Part shown: positions 35,181-42,461 of the stretch, piece after piece
How positions within the stretch are numbered: the stretch's first letter is position 1
Layout of the letters: every line of letters begins with the position of its first letter
From: Deltaproteobacteria bacterium
GTDB lineage: Bacteria; Desulfobacterota; JAENJC01
Direction: 5' to 3'
Assembly (NCBI GenBank): GCA_030646755.1
Contig: JAUSKU010000080.1
Location: 1 to 64,000, forward strand
Length of the DNA stretch: 64,000 nt
Made by a program: the position numbers and the translations under genes
The notes under the pieces: generated by a model
Told to the model about the DNA's origin: nothing
The model's database searches: none
What the model saw: the letters and a program-made list of their open reading frames with translations, nothing else

Positions 35181-35318
35181 AATGATTGATAGGCGCATTG
35201 TGGAATATATAAAAGCACAGAATGGCTTTTTAGTCAATATTGATTAACTGGGGTATGCAACTGAACGAAATGTGCTATAATAGCACTGTTTTATTACAGA
35301 AATGGATGGTTGTTAGCA

Positions 35319-36317
35319 ATGGAAGACAAACGTTACAATCCCTTTTCCGGGGAGCTTAAAAGGGTCTTTGGCTGCAGGGTACACAGGATATCCATTGATG
35401 CCGGGTTTACCTGCCCTAACCGTGACGGGACCCTTGGAACTGCGGGCTGTATTTACTGCGGCGGAAGAGGTTCCGGTTCCTTCGGCATTGCCCGCGGTCT
35501 ATCTGTTGCCTGTCAGATAGAAGACGGCAAGGAGATAATGGTCAGGAAGTATAAGGCCGGGAAGTTTATCGCCTATTTCCAGGCATATTCCAACACATAC
35601 GGATCCGTGGATTTGCTCAGGAGGCTCTATGATGAGGCTCTTTCTGTAAAGGATGTGGTAGGACTTATAGTAGCCACAAGGCCTGACTGCCTTCCTTCAG
35701 AGATACTGGGTTTAATGCAAGAATATTCACGCAAGACATATTTCTGGCTTGAACTGGGTCTTCAATCCGTATCTGACAGGACATTGAATTTTATAAAGCG
35801 GGGGCATGACCTTGCCACTTTCGTCAATGCTGTAAGTAAGTGCAAAGAGAGAGGTATAAGGGTTTCTGCCCATGTCATTCTTGGCCTTCCCAGCGAGAGC
35901 AGGGACGAGATGCTGGCCTCGGCTTCTTTAATTAATGATATGGGTATTGAAGGGATAAAACTCCACCTGCTGCATGTCATGAAGGATACCCATCTGGCTG
36001 AGCTGTATGAGAAGGGGGAGGTCAGGGTCATGGATAGAGACGAGTATGTCCGACTTGTCTGTGACTACCTGGAGAGGTTGAGGCCGGAAGTCTTGGTGCA
36101 GCGTATGACAGGTGACGGGGGAAGGGATTATCTTATCGCACCTTTATGGTCTTTGAAGAAGTTTGAGGTATTGAATGCGATAGATGCTGAGATGAAAAGG
36201 AGGGGGAGCTTTCAGGGGAGAAGCATCTTAACCAGCTCTGTTCCAAATTTCTCTGCCGCTTCGGGGCCGCATCCGGTGATCAACTTTCCATCTATCTCTA
36301 CATCTCCGCCGGTATAA
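35319..36317 (+). CDS. Radical SAM protein, TIGR01212 / YhcC family
   Basis: A 332-residue radical SAM enzyme of unknown reaction. The iron-sulphur ligands are in CPNRDGTLGTAGCIYCGG (C-x11-C-x2-C), the distinctive spacing of the YhcC family. Further family features are KFIAYFQAYSNTYG, GLIVATRPDCLP, WLELGLQSVSD and HVILGLPSE. The ATG at 35319 is used; an upstream TTG adds only three residues. The C-terminal 30 or so residues (SVPNFSAASGPHPV...) are antisense to the DJ-1 gene (106-bp convergent overlap) and look like read-through beyond the normal end. Confidence 0.88.
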   Translation: MEDKRYNPFSGELKRVFGCRVHRISIDAGFTCPNRDGTLGTAGCIYCGGRGSGSFGIARGLSVACQIEDGKEIMVRKYKAGKFIAYFQAYSNTYGSVDLLRRLYDEALSVKDVVGLIVATRPDCLPSEILGLMQEYSRKTYFWLELGLQSVSDRTLNFIKRGHDLATFVNAVSKCKERGIRVSAHVILGLPSESRDEMLASASLINDMGIEGIKLHLLHVMKDTHLAELYEKGEVRVMDRDEYVRLVCDYLERLRPEVLVQRMTGDGGRDYLIAPLWSLKKFEVLNAIDAEMKRRGSFQGRSILTSSVPNFSAASGPHPVINFPSISTSPPV

Positions 36318-36721
36318 GTGGCCCCACCCTTTTTCAGGCTATCAGCCCCGCTGGGGAAGACAGTGGCCCTCTTACCTTTCAAAAGTCCTGCATTGGCAAG
36401 TATTACCGGGGCTATGCATATGGCGCCGAGTATCTTCTCCTTCTCTACGGCCTCCTTGGCCAACCGATGGGCAATGGGATCGTTAAAATACTGCTCAGCC
36501 CCTCCACCGCCTATGAATATTAAGGCGTCGAGCTTGTCCACATCTATTTGACTGACAAGTGTATCCGGCTTGACCTTAAGGCCCAGTTTCCCTATCGCTT
36601 CGCCGGTCGTGGTGGACGCCGTTATCACTTTTATGCCCGCCTTAGCAAGGACCTCTTTTGGCACCAGGTATTCTTCATCCCTGAATACCTTCTCAGCAAT
36701 AATAAAAACAACAATTTTCAA
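36212..36721 (-). CDS. DJ-1/PfpI family protein
   Basis: The 169-residue class I glutamine amidotransferase-like fold has the nucleophile-elbow Cys in GAICIAPVILA, the upstream Glu in EEYLVPKEVL, and the LIFIGGGGAEQYF loop. Members act as deglycases, chaperones or peptidases; the exact activity is unclear. The gene converges with the radical SAM gene and their 3' ends overlap by 106 bp. It diverges from trpG. Confidence 0.88.
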   Translation of the reverse strand: MKIVVFIIAEKVFRDEEYLVPKEVLAKAGIKVITASTTTGEAIGKLGLKVKPDTLVSQIDVDKLDALIFIGGGGAEQYFNDPIAHRLAKEAVEKEKILGAICIAPVILANAGLLKGKRATVFPSGADSLKKGGATYTGGDVEIDGKLITGCGPEAAEKFGTELVKMLLP

Positions 36722-36814
36722 GTGATAAACTCCTTTCTTCAGAGATATAACAAAGCCATTTCGATTATAGCAAAAAGATATTTAACGTCAATAGTTTCCT
36801 ATCTTTATAATGAT

Positions 36815-36843
36815 TTGACACCCCTTTTATACTCTGCTATCCT
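36815..36843 (+). promoter_or_regulatory. Sigma-70-like promoter for trpG
   Basis: TTGACA (36815-36820) is followed after 17 bp by TATCCT (36838-36843), giving a leader of about 28 nt before trpG. An AAGAAGAGG Shine-Dalgarno lies within it. No tryptophan leader peptide or attenuator was seen. Confidence 0.45.
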
Positions 36844-36877
36844 GCAATCTACCCTAATTTCTAAAGAAGAGGACAGT

Positions 36878-37498
36878 ATGCTTTTAATGATCGATAACTA
36901 CGACTCCTTCACCTATAACCTGGTCCAGTATCTGGGTGAGCTGGGGGAGGATGTAAGGGTTTACAGGAACGATAAGATAACTGTAGAAGAGATAAAGGAG
37001 ATGCGGCCCGACAGGATCGTAATCTCTCCCGGTCCTTGCACGCCAAAAGAAGCGGGTGTTTCTGTAGATGTCATAAGACATTTTATGGGAAAGACCCCTA
37101 TCCTTGGAGTCTGTCTTGGGCATCAGTCTATAGGTTATGCCCTGGGCGGCGATATAATAAGGGCTGAAAGGCTTATGCACGGAAAGACCTCACCAATATT
37201 CCATGACGGGAAGACCGTGTTCAAGGGTATTGAAAACCCCTTTGATGCCACAAGATATCATTCCCTCTTGATAAAAAAAGAGACCCTGCCATCGGTGCTT
37301 GAGATATCGGCATGGACAAAGGAAGGGGAGATCATGGGGGTGCGTTATAAAGGCAGTGGTCAGGGATCAGTGGCCGGGGATCAGAAAGGAATAATTCTGG
37401 AAGGTATCCAGTTCCATCCTGAGTCTATACTGACAAAGGCCGGGAAGGATATATTGAGGAACTTTCTTGAAATGACGAGAAAGCGGCCTGTTGCATGA
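36878..37498 (+). CDS. trpG: Anthranilate synthase glutamine amidotransferase subunit (TrpG/PabA)
   Basis: The subunit supplies ammonia from glutamine for anthranilate (or 4-amino-4-deoxychorismate) synthesis. In 206 residues it has MIDNYDSFTYNLVQYL at the start, oxyanion region SPGPCTP, catalytic Cys in GVCLGHQSIGYA, and His-Glu in FHPESILT. The ATG at 36878 follows AAGAAGAGG; the longer open frame upstream is not credible. Near residue 160 an insert GSGQGSVAGDQ is encoded by a dispersed GGTCAG-type repeat (37352-37386), just before the HPE motif. trpE is absent and trpD lies 5.8 kb downstream beyond an island. Confidence 0.9.
   Translation: MLLMIDNYDSFTYNLVQYLGELGEDVRVYRNDKITVEEIKEMRPDRIVISPGPCTPKEAGVSVDVIRHFMGKTPILGVCLGHQSIGYALGGDIIRAERLMHGKTSPIFHDGKTVFKGIENPFDATRYHSLLIKKETLPSVLEISAWTKEGEIMGVRYKGSGQGSVAGDQKGIILEGIQFHPESILTKAGKDILRNFLEMTRKRPVA
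37352..37386. repeat. In-frame dispersed repeat inside trpG
   Basis: GGCAGTGGTCAGGGATCAGT followed by GGCCGGGGATCAG is a member of the CAGTGGTCAGTGGCC repeat family also seen at 9639-9670 and 45385-45420. It adds about ten residues just before the conserved FHPE region. Confidence 0.65.
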
Positions 37499-37531
37499 TA
37501 AAGAGTTTTGATGAGAGGCAGTAAAGAGGCT

Positions 37532-37556
37532 GTAGGGTGGGCTGTGCCCACCAAAA
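37532..37556. repeat. GTAG-headed palindrome (GTAGGGTGGGC family)
   Basis: GGTGGGC-TGT-GCCCACC with head GTAG and tail CAAAA. The same family occurs at 17969, 39341 and 41090. It marks the left border of the accessory island behind trpG. Confidence 0.75.
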
Positions 37557-37567
37557 TGGAGGCTGTT

Positions 37568-37780
37568 ATGAAACATATTCTTGCAATCCTTGTTGTTGCT
37601 CTTCTGTTCAGCCAATCCTATGTATTTGCCGAGACCAAAGAGATCATCTCCGAAGGGACATACAACATGGGAGACGGGGAGACGCCGACTGTGGCGGAGA
37701 GCAGGGCGCTGCTTCAGGCGAAGAGGACGGCTGTTGAAGAGGGAATGAAGAGGGATGTAAGGAATTGCAGAAGGCTTTAG
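37568..37780 (+). pseudogene. Truncated exported LPP20/FlgO-like protein
   Basis: Seventy codons with signal peptide MKHILAILVVALLFSQSYVF, then TKEIISEGTYNMGDGETPTV and ESRALLQAKRTAVEEGM before a divergent end and stop. The AESRALLQAKRTAVEE segment resembles the first helix of the LPP20/FlgT-type domain seen in the 22.5-26 kb cluster, so this seems to be the 5' remnant of another such gene. Truncation occurs at the start of the accessory island. Confidence 0.55.
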
Positions 37781-37800
37781 ATAAAAAGCGGTAACTATCA

Positions 37801-38586
37801 ATGAGCGAAGACATAAATCAAAATATAATATCCGAAGCTCTCAATAAACCATATTCAAGGTTCTGCTTAGATATTATAACCTTGCAGAATGAGCACCAGG
37901 AAAAGACGTTAAAGGGTATGTATGTTTATGTAAAATTGTTTGAGGATAATCTGGAACAATTATCTTCTGCTATTCTTGGATTAAACCATGTTCCAAAAAA
38001 GGATTGGAAACCACATAATGCCCTACAAGCGGTTTTAATATCAAAAACCCCTAAAACATTGTTTTCAGCCTTTCAACAGGTTCTTCATGGTGATCATCAT
38101 GAAGGATTGGCAACTTGTAGAATCGCATATGAAACTTTGCTGGCCGTCTGCTTTATAGCTAAATATCCGGAGAGCCAATGGTCTATAATAAAAGCACAAA
38201 AAGGAGAAAGAGCATTTAACCCATCCAATTTTCTGAAAGATAACTTAAAGGTAGTTGATGAAGATCCTTTTTATGGATTCTTGAGTTACCCCATACATTG
38301 CCAAAAGCTCTCAGTTATGTCCGATCTGAAGGTTGGCATGGAAAGGGGATTAATACTTGACTTAGGATATAGGTACGATGATAAAGAGTTGAGCATAGCC
38401 TTAAATAACCTTATTGCCGTTCTTTATTTTTCCTCCAGACTTTTTCAGCGAATATTTAATGATTTTTTACATAACACAAGGTATTATTTAAATGATTTAA
38501 AAGCACTCGAAATTTCTATAAAAGGAATGCCAAATCAATTCTCGGAATTTCCCGTTTTAGTTGATAAAATAGTAAGTGCCTTATAA
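37801..38586 (+). CDS. Hypothetical helical protein (AT-rich, island gene)
   Basis: A 261-residue, mostly helical soluble protein with no signal peptide. The segment EGLATCRIAYETLLAVCFIAKYPES resembles DUF5677-like proteins, in which a helix bearing Arg and Glu packs against a second bundle, but the match is weak. Base composition is visibly more AT-rich than the trp genes, which suggests acquisition by transfer. It sits between the truncated exported protein and the RAYT unit. Function unknown. Confidence 0.55.
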   Translation: MSEDINQNIISEALNKPYSRFCLDIITLQNEHQEKTLKGMYVYVKLFEDNLEQLSSAILGLNHVPKKDWKPHNALQAVLISKTPKTLFSAFQQVLHGDHHEGLATCRIAYETLLAVCFIAKYPESQWSIIKAQKGERAFNPSNFLKDNLKVVDEDPFYGFLSYPIHCQKLSVMSDLKVGMERGLILDLGYRYDDKELSIALNNLIAVLYFSSRLFQRIFNDFLHNTRYYLNDLKALEISIKGMPNQFSEFPVLVDKIVSAL

Positions 38587-38590
38587 GTTC

Positions 38591-38611
38591 GTAGGGTGCG
38601 TCCCACGCACC
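38591..38611. repeat. Left REP of a RAYT unit
   Basis: GTAGGGTGCGT-CC-CACGCACC. The 21-bp sequence is the exact reverse complement of the right REP at 39213-39233. Confidence 0.85.
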
Positions 38612-38629
38612 ATTATATATGGACATGAT

Positions 38630-39199
38630 ATGCCCGAATACCGCAGACCAAAAACTGCTGGCGGCACATATTTTTTCACAGTCGTCACCTACTGTCGCCA
38701 CCCGATCTTAACCAGTGAAGTTATGCGGCATAGTTTGCGAGAGGGCATCATAAGGGCACAGAGAACGCTTCCATTTAAAATAGAGGCATGGGTATTACTG
38801 CCGGACCATTTGCACTGCATCTGGACATTGCCGGAGGATGACGCGAACTTTTCCTCACGCTGGGCTATTATAAAACGTCATGTAAGTAAAGTGGCAAATG
38901 AGATTCATCTGGTGCGTGAGACGCACCCTACGAGGCCGGCACTCTCGGATTCAAGGCTAAAGAGAAAAGAGACAACAATCTGGCAAAGACGGTTCTGGGA
39001 GCATTTGATTAGAGACGAGACTGATTTCAGGCGGCATCTGAATTATATACATTGGAACCCGGTAAAGCACGGGTATGTTTCGCTTGCAGCGGATTGGTCG
39101 TTTTCGACGTTTCACCGTTTCGCAAAAGACGGAATTTATCCGAAGGACTGGGGCGGGGATGTGGCTGCTGATAAAGTGAATTTCGATTACGGAGAATAA
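38630..39199 (+). CDS. REP-associated tyrosine transposase (RAYT), flanked by perfect inverted REPs
   Basis: A 189-residue Y1 HUH transposase. HUH motif HLH in LLPDHLHCIWTLPED; probable catalytic Tyr in HLNYIHWNPVKHGYV. The N-terminus YRRPKTAGGTYFFTVVTYCR is a typical RAYT start. The gene is bracketed by 21-bp REPs in perfect inverted orientation (38591-38611, 39213-39233). A third copy with one mismatch lies in frame within the gene (38911-38931), encoding a VRETHPTR-like peptide. The 643-bp unit looks like a REPtron. It differs in family from the RAYT at 19.4 kb, and its REPs differ correspondingly. Confidence 0.87.
   Translation: MPEYRRPKTAGGTYFFTVVTYCRHPILTSEVMRHSLREGIIRAQRTLPFKIEAWVLLPDHLHCIWTLPEDDANFSSRWAIIKRHVSKVANEIHLVRETHPTRPALSDSRLKRKETTIWQRRFWEHLIRDETDFRRHLNYIHWNPVKHGYVSLAADWSFSTFHRFAKDGIYPKDWGGDVAADKVNFDYGE
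38911..38931. repeat. REP inside the RAYT gene
   Basis: GGTGCGT-GAG-ACGCACC followed by CTAC, one mismatch from the right flanking REP. Twenty-one bp equals seven codons and is read through in frame. Confidence 0.8.
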
Positions 39200-39212
39200 T
39201 GAGATTTTTTTT

Positions 39213-39233
39213 GGTGCGTGGGACGCACCCTAC
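39213..39233. repeat. Right REP of the RAYT unit
   Basis: GGTGCGT-GGG-ACGCACC followed by CTAC; the exact inverse of the REP at 38591-38611. Confidence 0.85.
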
Positions 39234-39258
39234 ACAAGGCTGGTCGTTATGACAGTAA

Positions 39259-39370
39259 GTAGGATGGGTGCCGTGAAACGCAACCCATCGTTTAACGTCG
39301 GTTTTGTGTGATGGGTTTCACCCATCCATTGCTGAATAAAGTAGGGTGGGCTGCGCCCACCAAAACATGA
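39259..39370. repeat. Composite palindromic repeats upstream of the first NTase-HEPN pair
   Basis: A long inverted element runs from GTAGGATGGGT to a TGGGTTTCACCCATCC arm (39259-39340). It is followed by GTAGGGTGGGC-TGC-GCCCACC (39341-39362). Near-identical copies of the first lie at 40128-40206 and 41005-41089. Confidence 0.75.
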
Positions 39371-39378
39371 ATTGGATT

Positions 39379-39406
39379 GGTGGGACAGGCTTCCAGCCTG
39401 TCAACA
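39379..39406. repeat. GGGACAGGC-type palindrome
   Basis: GACAGGC-TTCCA-GCCTGTC. The same family is at 41128, 41846, 42373 and, degenerate, at 43201, in each case before or after a toxin-antitoxin gene pair. Confidence 0.75.
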
Positions 39407-39427
39407 TGGAATAATAGGGGGGCTTTT

Positions 39428-39715
39428 ATGATACCAAAGGATGAGCTTGAAACGGTTATTGGGATTGCGAGGAAATACCATGTTGGGGAGCTGTATTTGA
39501 TTGGTTCTGCCTTGTATAAGGAGCCGGAAGAGGTCAACGACTATGACTTTGCGGTGAGAGGCGTACCCGAAGGCAGCTTCTTCAAATTTTATGGGGAGTT
39601 AATAAGGACTATGACTAAGAATGTTGATCTTATAGATCTTTCAGGAAAGGTAACAAAATTTAAGGACATTGTAGCGAGGGAAGGTAAGCTCATATATGCA
39701 GGAACAAATGCTTGA
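39428..39715 (+). CDS. MntA-like nucleotidyltransferase (partner of HEPN)
   Basis: This 95-residue minimal nucleotidyltransferase has a variant GS-x10-D-x-D motif: GSALYKEPEEVNDYDFAV, with a third Asp in NVDLIDLSG. It overlaps the downstream HEPN gene by 20 bp, the usual antitoxin-toxin coupling. Tyr replaces the usual small residue in the DxD. The ATG at 39428 is chosen because upstream in-frame codons are repeat DNA. Confidence 0.72.
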   Translation: MIPKDELETVIGIARKYHVGELYLIGSALYKEPEEVNDYDFAVRGVPEGSFFKFYGELIRTMTKNVDLIDLSGKVTKFKDIVAREGKLIYAGTNA

Positions 39716-40124
39716 AGAATACTGCGAGGCAGAGTTCGAGAATATAGACACCGTGCTATCTGAACTATATACAGTGGTCAAGCCTGAAAAGGCTGATTAT
39801 TCAACTGCTGAACTGGCTGCCATTGCAACGTTCATTCACAATTGTTACAACGGATTTGAAAATATCTTGAAGAGGGTGTTATCGTCGAAACAAATAAAGA
39901 CAAAGGAAACTCCTACATGGCACAAGGACTTGCTCAAGGCGGCTTTAGATGAGGGGATTGTTCACAATGATTTATACGAAACCCTGTCAAACTATCTTTC
40001 TTTCAGGCACTTCTTTGTTCATGCCTATAGCTTTAGCATAAGGTGGGATGAGTTGAAGCCGCTTGTTGATAATCTTCCTGGGACACTGAAAGAGTTTAAG
40101 GCAGCAATTTGGAGGCTGACTTAG
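39696..40124 (+). CDS. HEPN-domain HepT-like ribonuclease toxin (intact)
   Basis: A 142-residue helical protein with the HEPN RNase motif R-x4-H-x-Y in FRHFFVHAYSF near residue 110. It is preceded by conserved helices (TAELAAIATFIHNCYNGFENIL) and followed by RWDELKPLVDNLP. HepT toxins cleave RNA and are inactivated by AMPylation by MntA, encoded just upstream with a 20-bp overlap. This is the only one of four HEPN genes in the window with an unbroken frame. Confidence 0.8.
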   Translation: MQEQMLEEYCEAEFENIDTVLSELYTVVKPEKADYSTAELAAIATFIHNCYNGFENILKRVLSSKQIKTKETPTWHKDLLKAALDEGIVHNDLYETLSNYLSFRHFFVHAYSFSIRWDELKPLVDNLPGTLKEFKAAIWRLT

Positions 40125-40127
40125 CAA

Positions 40128-40206
40128 GTAGGATGGTTGCCGTGAAATGCAACCCATTGGTTAACGCCGGTTTTGTGTGATGGGTTTCACCCATCCTACA
40201 TTGCTT
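40128..40206. repeat. GTAGGATGG-type long palindromic repeat
   Basis: Second copy of the element at 39259-39340, placed directly behind the intact HEPN gene. Arms GTAGGATGG and CCATCCTAC face each other around an ACGCCGGTTTTGTGTG centre. Confidence 0.75.
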
Positions 40207-40264
40207 TCTGGAGATGACGAGGGGTTAACCGCTAAAAGGATCGATACTTTATAGGTGAATGGTT

Positions 40265-40558
40265 ATGATAACCACGAAAGAAAATATAATTAAGTTTTTA
40301 AGATAAAATAAAGAACTTTTATCGAATCGGTTTTCTGTTACTCAGATAGCACTTTTCGGGTCGTATGCACGCGGCGAGGAGTCGGAAGATAGCGATATTG
40401 ATATATTGATTGATACAAAAGTAAAGGATGCAAAAAATAAGTTTTATCTCAAGGAGTATCTGTCTCAAAACCTGAACAGAGATGTGGATATTTGCTATTC
40501 CGATGGTTTAAGAAGTTTTATAAAAAAGAACATACAGAGTGAACTGATCTATGTCTAA
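40265..40558 (+). pseudogene. Nucleotidyltransferase antitoxin with internal stop codon
   Basis: The frame MITTKENIIKFLR ends at a TAA (40304-40306). Without that stop it continues in the same frame as NKELLSNRFSVTQIALFGSY, ARGEESEDSDIDILI and so on to 40558. The GS-x10-D-x-D signature and third Asp (DVDICYS) are intact, so only the nonsense codon disables the gene. No plausible ATG, GTG or TTG restart precedes the active site. It overlaps the following HEPN frame by 8 bp. Confidence 0.75.
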
Positions 40559-41004
40559 GAGGTTTGTTGAATTCTACATTGTGGATGTATTAACCGCGAT
40601 AGATAAGATAAGGCGCTTTCAATGCAGCTATTGAATTTGTATGTGATGAAAAGGGATTCGATGCCGTCATGCGGGAACTTGAGATAACAGGGGAGGCAAT
40701 TAAGCATCTCCTGGATTCTGAAGAAGTCAGGCATTTGGCCAAACCGGAATGGAGGATCATCGTTGACTTCAGGAATGTGATTGTTCATGAATATTTTGGA
40801 ATAGATGCGGATGAGGTTTTTAAAGTCGTCAAAGACAATATTAACACCCTTGAAGAAGAGATTATGGAGCTGATCGCCGGAATTACGGACAAAGCCAGAT
40901 TATATGATGCTCTGGATTGTGCGATAGAGGACTTGTATAAAATGAATAGGAAAGAAAGCATTGATTATCTAAAAAGTATTTGTGAAAAGCTCAGTTTGCA
41001 GTAA
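40551..41004 (+). pseudogene. HepT-like HEPN toxin with frameshift
   Basis: The start MSKRFVEFYIVDVLTAIDKI is typical of HepT (DUF86), but the frame stops at about 40632 after IRRFQCSY. The rest continues one frame over from about 40620: NAAIEFVCDEKGFDAVMREL, then RIIVDFRNVIVHEYFGID with the R-x4-H-x-Y RNase motif, to a stop at 41004. A single-base change near 40615-40625 separates the two parts. The total length (454 nt) is one more than a multiple of three. The C-terminus extends about 40 residues past the usual domain. Confidence 0.8.
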
Positions 41005-41116
41005 GTAGGATGGGTGCAGTGAAACGCAACCCATCGTTTAACGCCGGTTTTGTGTGATGGGTTTCACCCATCCTACATTGCTGAATAAGGTAGGGTGGGC
41101 TGCGCCCGCCAGAACA
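41005..41116. repeat. Composite palindromic repeats
   Basis: Third copy of the GTAGGATGGGT element (41005-41089), followed by GTAGGGTGGGC-TGC-GCCCGCC (41090-41110). It is the same pair in the same order as at 39259-39370. Confidence 0.75.
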
Positions 41117-41127
41117 TGAGTTGAATA

Positions 41128-41155
41128 GGTGGGACAGGCAAGATGCCTGTGCCAC
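41128..41155. repeat. GGGACAGGC-type palindrome
   Basis: GGGACAGGC-AAGAT-GCCTGTGCC, 40 bp before the next antitoxin gene. Confidence 0.7.
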
Positions 41156-41195
41156 TGATAATTGTTTACAATAGGATTAACGGGAGGTTGACATT

Positions 41196-41423
41196 ATGTA
41201 CGCAGTTGAGTTTACGGCAAAGATTAAAAACGGGATCATTGAACTTCCAAAGAAATTCAGGGACAAGGTAACGGATAGTGTTAAGGTAATAATACTTAAA
41301 GAAGAGCCTGCGGCCACTGCTGAAAAAGCCTCTGGACTGGATATTATTGATAGATTGCTTGCAAAACCTCTGCACGTAAAGGGATTTAGGCCACTTAAAA
41401 GAGATGATATATATGAGAGATAA
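41196..41423 (+). CDS. Small antitoxin for PIN toxin (AbrB/DUF2281-like)
   Basis: A 75-residue protein. The start MYAVEFTAKIKNGIIELPKKFR resembles an AbrB-like swapped-hairpin DNA-binding region, and the C-terminal FRPLKRDDIYER tail would contact the toxin. Its end overlaps the PIN toxin start. A GGGAGG lies 8 bp upstream of the ATG. It is probably an autorepressing antitoxin. Confidence 0.7.
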   Translation: MYAVEFTAKIKNGIIELPKKFRDKVTDSVKVIILKEEPAATAEKASGLDIIDRLLAKPLHVKGFRPLKRDDIYER

Positions 41424-41829
41424 GCCATGCTTTCTTGATACCAATATATGGCTGTATGCATTTATAAAATCTGAAGATAATGATAAGACAGCAATTGCAG
41501 ACCAACTGATTAAGAGTCATCGGATCCTTGCAAGCAGCCAGGTTGTGAACGAATTGTGTGTAAATCTAATCAAAAAAGCGAAGCTGTCTGAACCTCAAAT
41601 ACAAGAACTAATAACGTCTTTCTACAAGAAGTACAGTACTGTTAATCTTAACAAAGAGATAATGGTGAAGGCATCCGCACTTAGGGAGCAATATAAATTT
41701 TCGTTCTGGGATAGTATGGTAGTTTCTGCCGCTTTATTTTCTGATGCTGGAACTCTTTATACAGAAGATATGCATGATAGTTTGATTGTCGAAGGGAAAC
41801 TGAGGATTGTTAATCCGTTTAAGCAATAA
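41413..41829 (+). CDS. PIN-domain ribonuclease toxin
   Basis: The 138-residue PIN domain has acidic sites in FLDTNIWLYAF, VVNELCVNL (Glu), KFSFWDSMVVSAAL (Asp) and LYTEDMHD. The start at 41413 (MRDKPCFLDTN) is preferred; 41404 would add three residues. It overlaps the antitoxin gene by 11 bp. The frame is intact, unlike most HEPN toxins nearby. The metal site suggests RNA cleavage as in VapC. Confidence 0.85.
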   Translation: MRDKPCFLDTNIWLYAFIKSEDNDKTAIADQLIKSHRILASSQVVNELCVNLIKKAKLSEPQIQELITSFYKKYSTVNLNKEIMVKASALREQYKFSFWDSMVVSAALFSDAGTLYTEDMHDSLIVEGKLRIVNPFKQ

Positions 41830-41845
41830 GTCCTGTTTGAGGTGT

Positions 41846-41894
41846 GGTAGGACAGGCTTCCAGCCTGTCAACCCAGGCAAGGATGCCTGTGGCA
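41846..41894. repeat. GGGACAGGC-type palindrome pair
   Basis: GGACAGGC-TTCCA-GCCTGTC, then CAGGCAAGGATGCCTG, between two toxin-antitoxin pairs. Confidence 0.7.
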
Positions 41895-41914
41895 ATGATG
41901 ATTAGGAGGATAGT

Positions 41915-42115
41915 ATGTTGCAGACAGTAAAACTTGAAGTGAAGCCTAATGAGATTATCGAGGCAGTGAAGGGAATGAGAAAGAAGGAAAGGGATGAGTT
42001 TCTTGAAGACCTTCTGGCCGCTACATCTCCGACTTACCTTAAAAGTATCAAAGAGGCGAGGGCCGATTATAAGGCAAAGAAGGTAAAAAGCCATGAAGAG
42101 GTCTTTGGTAAGTGA
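41915..42115 (+). CDS. RelB-like antitoxin
   Basis: A 66-residue protein with a helical N-terminal part (NEIIEAVKGMRKKERDEFLE) and a charged C-terminal tail ending KSHEEVFGK, a composition typical of antitoxins of RelE/ParE-type toxins. A TTAGGAGG is just upstream. Its stop overlaps the toxin's GTG start by 4 bp. Confidence 0.7.
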   Translation: MLQTVKLEVKPNEIIEAVKGMRKKERDEFLEDLLAATSPTYLKSIKEARADYKAKKVKSHEEVFGK

Positions 42116-42369
42116 AATACCGGCTTGCTTATACCAACAGAGCGGTAAAAGACATCAAGGGTCTGGATTCAGCCTCAAAGGAGAGGATCGGGAAAACGCT
42201 TCTTCGCTACGAGGAATACCCTTTGCAACATGCCGAAAGACTCACTGACTCTAAGCTTGGCGGCTACCGGTTCAGGATAGGCGATTATCGGGTTATTTTT
42301 GATATCGAAGGCGATGAGATAGTTGTCCTGAGGGTTGGGCATAGAAGAGAAATCTATAAAAGAGGGTAA
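42112..42369 (+). CDS. RelE/ParE-superfamily toxin
   Basis: An 85-residue protein with a GTG start in a GTGA overlap. The RelE fold shows MKYRLAYTNRAVKDIKGLD, RIGKTLLRYEEYP, then GGYRFRIGDYRVIFDIEG and IVVLRVGHRREIYKR. The C-terminal His-Arg-Arg and the central Arg residues match mRNA-interferase RelE members. The frame is intact. Confidence 0.85.
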   Translation: MKYRLAYTNRAVKDIKGLDSASKERIGKTLLRYEEYPLQHAERLTDSKLGGYRFRIGDYRVIFDIEGDEIVVLRVGHRREIYKRG

Positions 42370-42372
42370 ATC

Positions 42373-42448
42373 GGGTGGGACAGGCTTCCAGCCTGTCAAC
42401 ACAGGCAAGGCTTCGTCGGAAGCTCAGCCGAGCGATGCCTGTGGCAGT
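42373..42448. repeat. GGGACAGGC-type palindromes with insertion
   Basis: GGGACAGGC-TTCCA-GCCTGTC is followed by CAGGCAAGGC and, after a 20-bp insert, GATGCCTGTGGCAG. The insert (CTTCGTCGGAAGCTCAGCCG) is itself partly palindromic. Confidence 0.65.
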
Positions 42449-42461
42449 CAAGGAGGTTGAC

